The notes under the pieces were generated by a model, which made no database searches, had not been told where the DNA came from, and worked only from the letters and a program-made list of their open reading frames with translations. A stretch of DNA of 64,000 nt from Planctomycetota bacterium (GTDB lineage: Bacteria > Planctomycetota > UBA1135 > GCA-002686595), in the NCBI GenBank assembly GCA_009691855.1, contig SIAI01000006.1, positions 1 through 64,000 on the forward strand. The letters run 5' to 3'. Numbering within the stretch: the first letter of the stretch is position 1; each line of letters starts with the position of its first letter. Positions 19,213 through 28,924 of the stretch are shown here, in pieces. A program made the translations under genes and the position numbers.

Positions 19213-21659
19213 TTCTTGCGCGTGTAGGGTTTCTGCGCGCGGTAGAGCTCGAGGCGTTCGCTCTGCTCCTGCTTGTGCGCCGCGCTGCGCTCGACCTGCA
19301 CGGCCTGCTCCTGCACCTGCACGGCCTTGGCGAAGTCGCCCGCACGCGCCTGCGCGGCGGCCAGGACCTCCAGCGCGTTGGCGGCCTTGCGCTGCATGGC
19401 GTAGGTGGCGAGCTCGAGCGCGCGCGCGCCGTCCAGCAGCGCCTCGTCCGGGCCCGTGGCCAGGATCCAGGCCGCGGCGCAGGCCGCGTCGGGATCCGGC
19501 GTGCCGGCGGCGAAGGCCTTGTCGTAGCACTCCAGCGCCTTGGCCCACTGGCCGGTCTGCTCGTAGGCCGCGGCCAGGTTGCTCAGCGCCAGCGGGAAGT
19601 CGGGCAGGCGCTTCAGCGCGTCCTGCAGGAGCCGGATCGCTTCCTCCGGCTTCTTCTCGTCCATGGCGATCGCGGCCAGCGCGATCAGCGCCTGCGGATC
19701 GCCGGGGCGGATGTCGTTGACGGCCTGGAACTGGCTGCGCGCGGCTTCGCGCTCGCCGGCGCTGAGCAGCAGCGTGCCGAGGTCGTAGCGCGCGCGCGAG
19801 GAACTCGGGTCGAGCGCCACCGCGCGCTCCAGGGCCTTGCGCGCGGTCGGCACGTCGCCCTTCTGCAGCGCGAGGCGTCCGCGCAGCGCGCACAGCTCGG
19901 CGGTCTCGCCGCTCAGCGCCTGCGCGGACTGCAGGCGCTGGCTGGCCTCGGCCGCGTCGCCGCCACGCATGGCGATCTCGGCCAGCACCACCTGCGCGTC
20001 GGCCAGCGAGGCGTCGAGCTTGAGCGCGCTGGTGGCGAGGTTCGCCGCGCGCTCCAGATCGCCCTGCTCCAGCAGGAAACGCGCGAAGGCCGCCCACAGC
20101 CCGCCGTGAGCGGGGTTCTTTTCGAGCGCCTGCTCGAAGAACGTGCGCGCCTGCTCGACGTTGCCCTGCGCGCGCGCCAGCGCGGCCAGGCGCAGCAGCG
20201 TCTCGGGGTGTCCGGGGTGGACCTCCAGCGCGGACAGGTAGACCTGCACCGCCTGCCCGAACTCGCGCTCGGCTTCGAACGCCAGGCCGAGGTTGTAGCG
20301 CGCCTGCACGAAGCTCGGGCGCACGCGACTGGCCGCGGCGAAGTGCTCGCGCGCGGGCGCGGTCTCGCGCCGTGCCAGGTACACCAGGCCGAGGTTGTTG
20401 TGCGCCAGCCAGTTCTGGTCGTTGACCGACAGGGCGTGCTCGTACAACGAGCGATCGTCGCGCCAGTGCGGCAAGGTGCGCGCGCTCACGACGGCCAGGG
20501 CGCCGGCCATGGCGAGGCCGCCCAGCGTCAGGCCCACCAGCAGGTTCTCGTGCGCGCGCCAGGCCTCGGCGAGGCCGAAGGCCAGCGCCACGTACAGGCC
20601 GATCGTCGGCAGGTAGGCGTAGCGATCGGCCCAGGCCTGGTCGCCGACCTGCACCAGGCCCAGCACCGGCACGAGCATGCCCAGGAACCAGAACCAACCG
20701 CTGAAGAACGCCGGACAGCAGGCGCGCGAGCGCCAGGCGAGCGCCGATACGCCCAGCGCCAGCACGACTCCGGCGACGCCGGTCGCGAGCACGTTCTGCC
20801 CGATCAAGAGCGGGTGCGGATAGAAGAACGTCAGCTCCGCCGGCCACAGCGTGGCGCGCAGATAGGCGAGCAGACCCGAGCCCGCGCTCCACACGCGCTC
20901 CAGCAGCGACAGCTGGCTCAGGTCGCCGACCGCGCCGCCCGCGCGCTGCGCCAGCAGCGTCAGCACACACGAGCCCGCGGCCAGCGCGAGGTGTGGCAGC
21001 TTTTCGAGCACGAGGCCGCGCCAGGTGGCGCCGTTCTGCGTGCGCTTCAGCGGCCAGAGGTCGAGCAGCAACAGCACGAACGGCGCCGTGACCAGCGTGG
21101 GCTTGGCCATCAGGCCCAGCGCCAGCAGCGCGAGCGTGGCGAGGTACGCGCCGCGTCCGCGCGTGCGTGCGTAGCGTGCGTAGGCGAGCAGGAGGCCGAA
21201 GAAGCAGACGGCCGCGAGGAGCTCCTTGCGCTCGCTGACCCAGGCCACGCACTGCACGCGCAGCGGGTGCGCGGCGAACAGCGCGGCGACGACGAAGCTC
21301 GGCCAGAAGCGCGCGCACAGCGCCACGAGCGCGGCGAACAGGAGCGCCGCGCCGAGCGCGTGCAAGCCCGCGTTCTCGAGGTGCATGGCGCCGCTCGCGC
21401 CGTGGAAGCGGTCCGCGTCGGCCATCAGCGACACCCACGTCAGCGGGTGCCAGTTGGCGGCGTGGAAGCCGAAGGCCCAGCGCAGCCCCTCGGCCGAGAG
21501 TCCGCGCGCGATGACCGGGTTCGCGGTGACGTAGTCCGGGTCGTCGAAGTTCAGGAACTCGAAGCCGCCGACCGGCAGGTACAGCACGAATGTCAGTGCG
21601 GCCAGGAGCAAGGCAGCCCAGAGCACACGGCCCCGCGCGGGAGTCTCTTCGGCGATCAT
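19209..21659 (-). CDS. GT-C/TMTC-like multi-TM protein with extended TPR region (paralog P6)
   Basis: FDDPDYVTANPVI...NWHPLTWVSLMADADRF...FAAHPLRVQCVAWVSERKELLA; many TPRs, C-terminal ERLELYRAQKPYTRKK. Confidence 0.88.
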   Translation of the reverse strand: MIAEETPARGRVLWAALLLAALTFVLYLPVGGFEFLNFDDPDYVTANPVIARGLSAEGLRWAFGFHAANWHPLTWVSLMADADRFHGASGAMHLENAGLHALGAALLFAALVALCARFWPSFVVAALFAAHPLRVQCVAWVSERKELLAAVCFFGLLLAYARYARTRGRGAYLATLALLALGLMAKPTLVTAPFVLLLLDLWPLKRTQNGATWRGLVLEKLPHLALAAGSCVLTLLAQRAGGAVGDLSQLSLLERVWSAGSGLLAYLRATLWPAELTFFYPHPLLIGQNVLATGVAGVVLALGVSALAWRSRACCPAFFSGWFWFLGMLVPVLGLVQVGDQAWADRYAYLPTIGLYVALAFGLAEAWRAHENLLVGLTLGGLAMAGALAVVSARTLPHWRDDRSLYEHALSVNDQNWLAHNNLGLVYLARRETAPAREHFAAASRVRPSFVQARYNLGLAFEAEREFGQAVQVYLSALEVHPGHPETLLRLAALARAQGNVEQARTFFEQALEKNPAHGGLWAAFARFLLEQGDLERAANLATSALKLDASLADAQVVLAEIAMRGGDAAEASQRLQSAQALSGETAELCALRGRLALQKGDVPTARKALERAVALDPSSSRARYDLGTLLLSAGEREAARSQFQAVNDIRPGDPQALIALAAIAMDEKKPEEAIRLLQDALKRLPDFPLALSNLAAAYEQTGQWAKALECYDKAFAAGTPDPDAACAAAWILATGPDEALLDGARALELATYAMQRKAANALEVLAAAQARAGDFAKAVQVQEQAVQVERSAAHKQEQSERLELYRAQKPYTRKK

Positions 21660-21728
21660 GCGGGGGAAGGGGGCGGGGCCGGACCGATCAGCGTGGGCTC
21701 GCGGGGTACGTCAGGGGACCCGCAGCGT

Positions 21729-21749
21729 TGGAATCGGGCCGGGATTCCA
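21729..21749. terminator. Short hairpin in the gap between P7 and P6
   Basis: tggaatc-gggccgg-gattcca within the 164-nt gap. Confidence 0.35.
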
Positions 21750-21823
21750 GCACACGCCGCGCGCGCCGTCCATCGGAAGAATGCGCCCTCGTCGCTCCCG
21801 CGCCGTTCGCGCCGCGCGCGGGC

Positions 21824-23869
21824 TCAATGAGCGTGGTGGTAGGGCGCGTCGCGCCGGTAGAGCTCGAGACGTTCGCGCGCCGCGCCCTGCTGGTTCGGCG
21901 GCAGGAGGCGCAGCGCTTCTTCCTGCACGGCGACGGCGCGCTCGAAGTCGCCGCCGGCGGCGAGCGCGGCGGCCAGCGCCTCGAGCGTCGGCGGATCGCG
22001 GCGCTGCGTGGCCTGCACCGCTCGGCGGGCGAGCTCCAGCGCGCGCTGCGGATCGCGTAGCTCGTCCTCGGCGGCCGAGGCGAGGATCCAGGCGGCGAGG
22101 CGCGCGGCGTTCGTGCGCGTCGGATCGGCGAGCGCGCGCTCCAGCGCCGCGAGCGCGGCCCGGTGCTCGCCCTGGGCCTCGCGCACCTCGCCGAGCTTCT
22201 CCCAGGCCGCGGCGGCGCCCGGGTTCGCGCGCACGGCGGCCTCGAGGTGCTCGGCGGCGGGCTCGTACTGGCGGTGCAGCAGCAGCAGCAGCGCGAGGTC
22301 GTAGTGCGCGTCGGGGTGCTCGGGGAAGAGCTCGAGCACGCGCTCGAAGGCCTGCGCGGCCTCGACCTCGTCGCCGCGCTCCGCGAGCAGCATGCCGAGG
22401 TTCAGTTGTGCTGCGGCGAGCCCCGGCAGCGCCTCGCTCGCGCGGCGGTAGAGCGCGAGCGCGCGCTCCGCGTCGCCGTGCTCCTGCTCGAGCAGGCCGA
22501 GGCCGTACAGCGCTGGCGCGTAGCTGGCGCGGATCGCCAGCGCTTCCTCGTAGGCCGTGCGCGCGCCCGCGACCTCGCCGCGCGCCGCGCGTTCGTTGGC
22601 CAGGCCGACCCAGGCCGGATAGTTCTGCTCGGTGACCGCCAGCGCGTGCGTGAACAGCGCTTCGGAGTCGTGCCACACGCGCGCCTGGCGCGCGCTGGCC
22701 ACGCCGCAGGCGACGAGCGCGAGCGCAGCGCCCGCGCCGAGCGGCAAGCGCACGCGCGTCTGGCGGCGCGCGAGCTCGCCCAGCGCGAACACCAGCACGA
22801 GCTGCACGCCCACCAGCGGCAGGTACGCGTAGCGATCGGCCAGGGCCTGCTCGCCGACCTGCACGATGCCGATCACCGGCACGAGCATGCCCAGGAACCA
22901 GAACCAGCCGCAGAAGAATGCGCCGCTGCGCCGGCGCACGGCCCAGGCGAGCGCGCTCAGCGTGAGCACGCCGCCGAGCGCGCTCAGTGCCCCCAGCGTC
23001 CACGGCGTGGCGCGGGCGGCCACCAGCGCGGGGTGCGGATAGAAGTAGGAGAGCTCGCTCGGCCAGACGAAGTGCGCGAGGTAGCGCAGCACCGCCACGG
23101 GTGCGTTGGCCAGGCGCGCGTCGAGTGGCAGTACTTCCAGCGTGTACAGCGAGCCGCCCGCGCGCTGGCTCCACACCGTGGCCGCGCAGGACAGCGCCGC
23201 CAGCGCGAGCAGCGGCAGCTTCTCGAGCCACACCTTGGCGTTCAGGCGTCCATCCGCCGCGCGCAGCCGCGCCAGCGGCCAGAAGTCGAGCAAGAGCAGC
23301 ACGCACGGCGCCGTGACCAGCATCGGCTTGGCCAGCAAGCCGAGCGCGAAGCACGCCAGCAGCAGCGCATAGCGGCCGGCGCTCGGCGCGCGCGCGTAGC
23401 GCGCGTAGGCCAGGAGCAGCGCGAAGAACGCCGAGCCCGAGAGCACGTCCTTGCGCTCGCTGACCCAGGCCACGGACTCGACGCGCAGCGGGTGCAGCGC
23501 GAACAGCGCCGCGACCGCCGCGCTCTCCCACGGCCGTGCGCTGAGCGCGCGCAGCGCGAGGAAGCACAGCACCGCGGCCAGCGCGTGCCAGGCGACGCTG
23601 ACCCCGTGGTGCCCGGCGGGAGCGAGCTGGAACAGCTCGACGTCCAGCATGTGCGCGAGCCACGTCAGCGGGTGCCAGTTCGAGGCGTGGGCCGCGCTGA
23701 AGGCCCAGCGCAGCCCGGCCAGGGAGAGGCCGCCGCGCACGGCCGGGTTCTCGAGCACGTAGTCGGGGTCGTCGTAGCGTACGAACTCGAAGCCCAGGAC
23801 CTGCGCGTACACGGCCGCCACCGCGCCCACCAGCGCCAGCACGACCCAGCCCGTGCGCGGCGCGCTCAT
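21824..23869 (-). CDS. GT-C/TMTC-like multi-TM protein with TPRs (paralog P7)
   Basis: YDDPDYVLENPAVRGGL...NWHPLTWLAHMLDVELFQLAPAGHHGVSVAWHALAAV...FALHPLRVESVAWVSERKDVL; C-term ERLELYRRDAPYHHAH; start 23869 overlaps P8 stop. Confidence 0.88.
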   Translation of the reverse strand: MSAPRTGWVVLALVGAVAAVYAQVLGFEFVRYDDPDYVLENPAVRGGLSLAGLRWAFSAAHASNWHPLTWLAHMLDVELFQLAPAGHHGVSVAWHALAAVLCFLALRALSARPWESAAVAALFALHPLRVESVAWVSERKDVLSGSAFFALLLAYARYARAPSAGRYALLLACFALGLLAKPMLVTAPCVLLLLDFWPLARLRAADGRLNAKVWLEKLPLLALAALSCAATVWSQRAGGSLYTLEVLPLDARLANAPVAVLRYLAHFVWPSELSYFYPHPALVAARATPWTLGALSALGGVLTLSALAWAVRRRSGAFFCGWFWFLGMLVPVIGIVQVGEQALADRYAYLPLVGVQLVLVFALGELARRQTRVRLPLGAGAALALVACGVASARQARVWHDSEALFTHALAVTEQNYPAWVGLANERAARGEVAGARTAYEEALAIRASYAPALYGLGLLEQEHGDAERALALYRRASEALPGLAAAQLNLGMLLAERGDEVEAAQAFERVLELFPEHPDAHYDLALLLLLHRQYEPAAEHLEAAVRANPGAAAAWEKLGEVREAQGEHRAALAALERALADPTRTNAARLAAWILASAAEDELRDPQRALELARRAVQATQRRDPPTLEALAAALAAGGDFERAVAVQEEALRLLPPNQQGAARERLELYRRDAPYHHAH

Positions 23870-25890
23870 CGCTGCTGGCGTTGCTCGAGTTCCTCGAGCA
23901 GCGCGCGCGCCTCGGCCTGCTCGGAGTTGAAGCGCAGCACGGCCTCCAGGCGCGCGCGCGCCAGCTCGTCCTCGTCGCGCTGCATGTGCAGGCGCGCGCT
24001 GGCGTTGTGCGCGCGGAAGTGCGGCGTGGCGCGCGGCAGCTCGCACACGCGGTCGTAATAGCGCAAGGCTTCGTCCGCGCGCTGCGAACGATTGCACAGC
24101 TCGGCCAGGGCGAACAGCGCTTCGGCCGAGTCCGGGTTCACGCCGATGGCCCGGCGGTAGGCCGCCTCGGCCGCGGTCCGGTCGCCCTCGTCCTCCAGGA
24201 TCCGCCCGAGCGCCGAGCGCGCGTCGGGGTGGTCGGGCTCGAGGGCGAGCGCACGCTCGAAGCATTCTCGCGCCCGCACAGTGTCCTTGTCCTGGGCCAG
24301 GCCGAGGCCGCACCAGGCTTCCGCGGAGCGCGGATCGAGCTCGCTGGCGCGCGCGAAGGCCGCGCGCGCTCCGGCCGCGTCTCCCAGGTTGCGCCGACAC
24401 ATGCCGAGGCGCGTCCAGGCGAGGAGCTCGTCGGGTTCGTCGGCGAGCGCGCTCTCGAGCAGCGCGCGTGCCGCCACGTCGTCGTGCAGACGCTGGTGGA
24501 CCTCCGCCAGGCGCGCGCGCGCCCGTGGCAGCACCTCGGCGCGCTGCAGGAACGGCACGGCGGCCAGCAGGTGCGCCTCCTCGCCCGGGATCAGTCCGCG
24601 GCGCAGCTCGAGTTCGCCGCGGTGCAGCCAGGCCTGGGCGTCGTCGGCGCGCGCGGCCAGGGCAGCTTCGTAGGCGCGCTGCGCGGCGGAGAGTCGGCCG
24701 TGGGCCAGGTGCCACTGGCCCAGCGCGTCGTGCGCGCGCACGTCGGCGGGGTTCACGCCGAGCGCGCTCGCCTGCAGCGAGGGTTCGTCGCGCCAGTCGG
24801 CCAGACGCGCGTGCGTGCGCGCGGCGCAGGCCAGGAACGCCAGCGCACCCAGCGCGAGCCCCGCGCGGCGCAGGGGCGCGAGCGCGTCGAGCAGCGCCAG
24901 CACGAGCCCGAGGCTGGCGAGGAGTACGCTGGCCTCGGCGAAGACGCCATCACCGTTCGGGAACAGCACCGCGGCCGAGCCCACCAGTGCGAACAGCGCC
25001 GCGCCCAGCGCCGCCCAGGGGCGACGTCGTCCGAGCCGCCAACCGAGTGCGAGCATGCCGGCCAGGGCGAGCCAGCTCACACCCAGCAGCCACGCCGGCA
25101 CGGACTCGCTCAGCGCGCGCTGGGGCGTGAGCGCCGCGGGCCACAGCCATGAACCGAGCAGCGAGCCCAGCGCGAGCGGCAGGCGCGCGAGCCCGTCGAG
25201 CGCGGGGCGGCCGCCGCCGAGGCCCGCCGCCAACCCCGCCAGGCCGAGCGCCAGCAGGATCCCGTCCATCCAGCCGAGCCGGCGTGGCGCGCGGCCCGCG
25301 GCCCGTGCGTGTTGGCGCTCGAGCCCCAGCAACCACGGCAGCGCGCACACCAGCGGCGGCGCGGCCACGAGCGCGACGAAGAGCGCCGCGCTTGCGGTCG
25401 GGGAGCGCGTCGCGCGTCCGCGGTCCAGCGCCAGGCAGGCGCCGAGCAGGAACGCGAACGCGCCCAGCAGCGCGCCGCGCTGCGACAGCCAGGCCAGGCT
25501 CTCGACGCCCAACGGGTGGCAGGCGAACAGCAGCGCGCCCAGCGCCGCGAAGGTGCGCGCGAAGCCCAGGCGCAGGAAGAGCACGAGAACGAGCGCGCTC
25601 GCGCCGGCGTGCAGAGCCAGGGCGAACCCGCGCGCGAGGAGTGCCGAATCGTGCAGGCCCTCGATGTACAGGCTCGACCCGCCCAGGCCGGCGAGGCGCC
25701 AGGCCTGGCCCAGGCTGCGCGCGGCGGCCAGCGGCGCATCGCCGATCGAGAGCGCCTCCCAGCGCAGCGTGGGCCCGAAGAGCGCCAGCTCGGCCGCGGC
25801 TAGCCCCAGCAGCGGGCCGAGCATGCCGGCCGGTTGCGAGCTGCGCGGCGCGAGCGGGGAGGGGGCGGGGGACGACAAGGGCCGCAGCAT
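23866..25890 (-). CDS. Divergent TPR multi-TM protein lacking DD and HPLTW motifs (paralog P8)
   Basis: Retains FACHPLGVESLAWLSQRGALLGA, TM segments and TPRs; N-terminal region has no [YF]DD or NWHPLTW. Confidence 0.8.
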   Translation of the reverse strand: MLRPLSSPAPSPLAPRSSQPAGMLGPLLGLAAAELALFGPTLRWEALSIGDAPLAAARSLGQAWRLAGLGGSSLYIEGLHDSALLARGFALALHAGASALVLVLFLRLGFARTFAALGALLFACHPLGVESLAWLSQRGALLGAFAFLLGACLALDRGRATRSPTASAALFVALVAAPPLVCALPWLLGLERQHARAAGRAPRRLGWMDGILLALGLAGLAAGLGGGRPALDGLARLPLALGSLLGSWLWPAALTPQRALSESVPAWLLGVSWLALAGMLALGWRLGRRRPWAALGAALFALVGSAAVLFPNGDGVFAEASVLLASLGLVLALLDALAPLRRAGLALGALAFLACAARTHARLADWRDEPSLQASALGVNPADVRAHDALGQWHLAHGRLSAAQRAYEAALAARADDAQAWLHRGELELRRGLIPGEEAHLLAAVPFLQRAEVLPRARARLAEVHQRLHDDVAARALLESALADEPDELLAWTRLGMCRRNLGDAAGARAAFARASELDPRSAEAWCGLGLAQDKDTVRARECFERALALEPDHPDARSALGRILEDEGDRTAAEAAYRRAIGVNPDSAEALFALAELCNRSQRADEALRYYDRVCELPRATPHFRAHNASARLHMQRDEDELARARLEAVLRFNSEQAEARALLEELEQRQQR

Positions 25891-26009
25891 CGTTCGGCCC
25901 TACGGGCGCGAAATCAACTTGGCAGCCTGGCGCGGAGGGTTTTCGGCGCGAAGGTCGGCACGAGACCTTGGCCCGGAACGGCGCGGATGCCGAAGAACGT
26001 TCGCTCTCC

Positions 26010-27947
26010 ATGTTTTTCCATCCGTCGTCTCCGCACCCGTCCCCGAAGCCGTCTCTGGACCCAGCCCAGGCACCGCGGCTGCGGCGCCTGGAGTGGCTGC
26101 TGCCGCTCGCGCTCGGCCTCGGCTTCGTGCTGACCGGCGTGCGCGCCACGCCCTTCGCGCACTCGCCGCTCGCGCTGGGCGGCATCGCCGTGCTGTACGG
26201 CGAGCTGGCGCTGCTGCTGTTCTTCGCGGCGCGCTTCGCCGTGCGCGCCGGGACCGTGCCGGGCGTCGCGGCCTGCTTGGGCTTGGCTCTGGCACCCGCG
26301 GCGCAGCTGCGCATGGACGCCGAGCTGCTGCAGCGTTGGCCCATGTTCGCGCTGTTCGTCGTGGCCCTGGCCGGCCTCGCCTTCGGCCTGCTGCGCCTGT
26401 GCGCGCCGCGCGCGCGCCAAGCCGCGCCGCGGCTCCTGTACCAGGCCTACGGCGCGCTGTTCGCGCTGCTGGCGAGCACGCTCGTCGGCGCGCACGCTAG
26501 CGCGGAGCTGCGCTGGCACCTCTTCGCGCACCACCGTCTGTTCGGCACGCCGCTGTACTGGTTCGACGCGCCGCCGCTGCTTTCCGCGCGCGACGGCCTG
26601 TGGACCCGTCAGGGACGCCTGGCGCAGCCGGCCGAGGAGGAAGCCGTGCGCTTCCAGGGCGCGCCGGTGCTGTTCGCGCGGCCGCCGCACATCGTGTTCT
26701 TGATGCTGGACACGCTGCGCGCCGACGCGCTGGCGCCCTACGGCGGCGCGGCCAACGTGATGCCGGCCATGAACGAGCTCGCGCAGCACTCGGTGGTGTT
26801 CGCCGACGTGCACTCGAACGCCAGCTGGACGCGCGCCTCGTGTGCCTCGATCTTCACCGGGCTCCTGCCCGAGGAGCACGGCGCGGCGCGCTTCCACGAG
26901 AAGCTCTCCGAGAGCTGGGTCACGCTGCCCGAGCAGCTCGCCGCCGCCGGCTACCAGACCGCGGCCTTCGTCGCCAACTGGGTGCAGGTCGGCTACGACA
27001 CCGGCTTCGCGCAGGGCTTCGCGCGCGAGGACTTCAACGAGCTGATGAGCGGCCAGCAGATCCTGGACCAGGCGGGCGAGGGCGCCGACGCCAACGAGGT
27101 ACGCGGCGCCTACGCGCGCGCGGCGAGCGTGAACAAGGCCGCGCTCGAGTGGCTGGGCAGCGAGGCGCGCGACCCGTACAAGCCGCTGTTCCTGTATCTG
27201 CACTACCTCGATCCGCACTCGCCCTACCTCGAGCCGCCCGAGCCGGGCACGCTGAGCGATCCCGAGGAGCGCAAGCGCGGGCTCTACCGCCAGCAGCTGC
27301 GCTACCTCGACCGCCAGCTGGCGCAGCTGTTCGCCGAGCTCGACGAGGCCCTGGCCGGCCCGAAGGTGATCGTGCTGACCTCGGACCACGGCGAGGAGTT
27401 CTTCGAGCACGACGATTGGGGCCACGGCCACTCGCTGTATAAGGAGCTCCTGCACGTGCCGCTGTTCGTGCACCTGCCGAGCGGGCGCGCGCAGCGCGTC
27501 GAGCACGCGCTCGAGTCGCGCGACCTGTACATGCTGGTGCAGGATCTGGCTGCCGATCCCGCGCTCGACTTCGAGGCCTGGGGCGCCGCGCACGCGCGTT
27601 CGGTGCGCTACTCCTCGCAGTACCTCGACCGCGTCGAGGACGCGCGGCCCGACAAGAAGTGGACCGGCCTGCGGCGCGTCGAGAAGGGTGGGTTGAGCCT
27701 GATCTGGTCCGCCTTCGGGCCGAGCTGGCAGCTCTACGACGAGCGCACCGATCCGGGGGAGCTCGACAATCGGATCGATCGCGATCCGGCGCGGGCCGCC
27801 GAGCTGCGCGCCGAGCTCGAGGCCGCGGTGCGCTTCTGGAGCGCGCCCAGCGAGGTCACGCGCACGCCCGAGGAGAACGAGTTCCTGCGTGCCCTCGGCT
27901 ACGTCGGCGGCGTCGACGAGAGCCCGCCGAAGAAGCGCGAGCCCTAG
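26010..27947 (+). CDS. Membrane-bound sulfatase/phosphatase-superfamily protein (N-terminal TM region + catalytic domain), Thr at nucleophile position
   Basis: HIVFLMLDTLRADALAPYG; SNASWTRASCASIFTGLLPEEHG; VIVLTSDHGEEFFEHDDWGHGHSL; several N-terminal hydrophobic segments. Confidence 0.87.
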   Translation: MFFHPSSPHPSPKPSLDPAQAPRLRRLEWLLPLALGLGFVLTGVRATPFAHSPLALGGIAVLYGELALLLFFAARFAVRAGTVPGVAACLGLALAPAAQLRMDAELLQRWPMFALFVVALAGLAFGLLRLCAPRARQAAPRLLYQAYGALFALLASTLVGAHASAELRWHLFAHHRLFGTPLYWFDAPPLLSARDGLWTRQGRLAQPAEEEAVRFQGAPVLFARPPHIVFLMLDTLRADALAPYGGAANVMPAMNELAQHSVVFADVHSNASWTRASCASIFTGLLPEEHGAARFHEKLSESWVTLPEQLAAAGYQTAAFVANWVQVGYDTGFAQGFAREDFNELMSGQQILDQAGEGADANEVRGAYARAASVNKAALEWLGSEARDPYKPLFLYLHYLDPHSPYLEPPEPGTLSDPEERKRGLYRQQLRYLDRQLAQLFAELDEALAGPKVIVLTSDHGEEFFEHDDWGHGHSLYKELLHVPLFVHLPSGRAQRVEHALESRDLYMLVQDLAADPALDFEAWGAAHARSVRYSSQYLDRVEDARPDKKWTGLRRVEKGGLSLIWSAFGPSWQLYDERTDPGELDNRIDRDPARAAELRAELEAAVRFWSAPSEVTRTPEENEFLRALGYVGGVDESPPKKREP

Positions 27948-27981
27948 CACTTCGCGCGCTGCCCACGGCTACCATGGCGCC

Positions 27982-28656
27982 GTGTTCGAGCGCTTTCCGA
28001 CTCCCGCGCGCGGGCAGCTCCTCGTGCTCGGCGTGTGCGCGCTGGCCGGTGCGCTGGGCGAGCTGAGCGGCGCGGGCGGCGCCGAGGATCCGCTGGCGCT
28101 GCTCGGCTGGCTCGCGTTCCTGGCCCCGGCCGGAGGCGCCCTGTGCGCTGGCGCGCGCATCGCGCTCTTCCCCTTCGGCTTGTGCGTGCCGGCGGCGTGG
28201 ATGTTCCTGCTGACGCTGAGCGTGGCGCGCGCGGCGCGCGGGCCGGAGACGCCGTTGTGGGCGGCCTGCGCGCTGGCCGGGCTGTTCGCCCTGGGCTGGG
28301 CGCTGGGCGCGCATTCGGCGGTGCCCGTGCGCGCGGCCGGCGTGCTGTTCCTCGTGGGCCTCCTGCTCGCGGGAGCCTCCACAGGTTTCGGGGTCTTGGC
28401 GGGTGGGGCCGAGCTCGCCCGGCGCCACCCGCACGCGGCCGCGCGCCTGTTCGAGCTCTCGCCGCTGGTGCTGGTGTTCGATTGCGCGGGGCTGGACTGG
28501 GGCCACGCGCAGCCCGAGATCTACGCGCGTTCGGGGGTGGAGTGGTTCCAGCGCCGGCCTTACCCCGGAAACCTTGCGGGGCCGACGGTGCTTGTGGTGG
28601 GATGCGCTCTCGCGTGGCTCGCATCGCGCCGCGGTGCGGCGGTTCCAGCGCGCTGA
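27982..28656 (+). CDS. Hypothetical multi-TM membrane protein
   Basis: GTG start VFERFPTPARGQLLVLGVCALAGALGELSG...; repeated hydrophobic stretches. Confidence 0.55.
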   Translation: MFERFPTPARGQLLVLGVCALAGALGELSGAGGAEDPLALLGWLAFLAPAGGALCAGARIALFPFGLCVPAAWMFLLTLSVARAARGPETPLWAACALAGLFALGWALGAHSAVPVRAAGVLFLVGLLLAGASTGFGVLAGGAELARRHPHAAARLFELSPLVLVFDCAGLDWGHAQPEIYARSGVEWFQRRPYPGNLAGPTVLVVGCALAWLASRRGAAVPAR

Positions 28657-28675
28657 AGCCCACCTCCACCGAATC

Positions 28676-28924
28676 ATGGCCCTGCGCAAGTACTTCTGCA
28701 CGTTCCCCCAGGAGCTGATCAAGGAACCGATCATCAGCCACATCCTGAACGCGCAGTTCGGGGTCATCCCTAACATCCGCGCGGCCAGCATCACCGAGCA
28801 CGTGGCCCTGGTGGCGGTCGAGATCGAGGGCGCGCCGGAGAAGATCGATCAGTCGGTGACCTACCTGCGCGAGCGCGGCGTCACGGTCGAGCCGATCGGC
28901 GAGGACGACGCGCGCAACTCGTGA
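28676..28924 (+). CDS. NIL-domain small protein
   Basis: MALRKYFCTFPQELIKEPIISHILNAQFGVIPNIRAASITEHVALVAVEIEGAPEKIDQSVTYLRERGVTVEPI. Confidence 0.8.
   Translation: MALRKYFCTFPQELIKEPIISHILNAQFGVIPNIRAASITEHVALVAVEIEGAPEKIDQSVTYLRERGVTVEPIGEDDARNS

Noticed and set aside
19213-21438. Upstream part of the 1426-aa ORF
   Set aside because: Only the segment from MSTAERARG (19212) is plausible protein; the rest is an Arg-rich shadow of P6.
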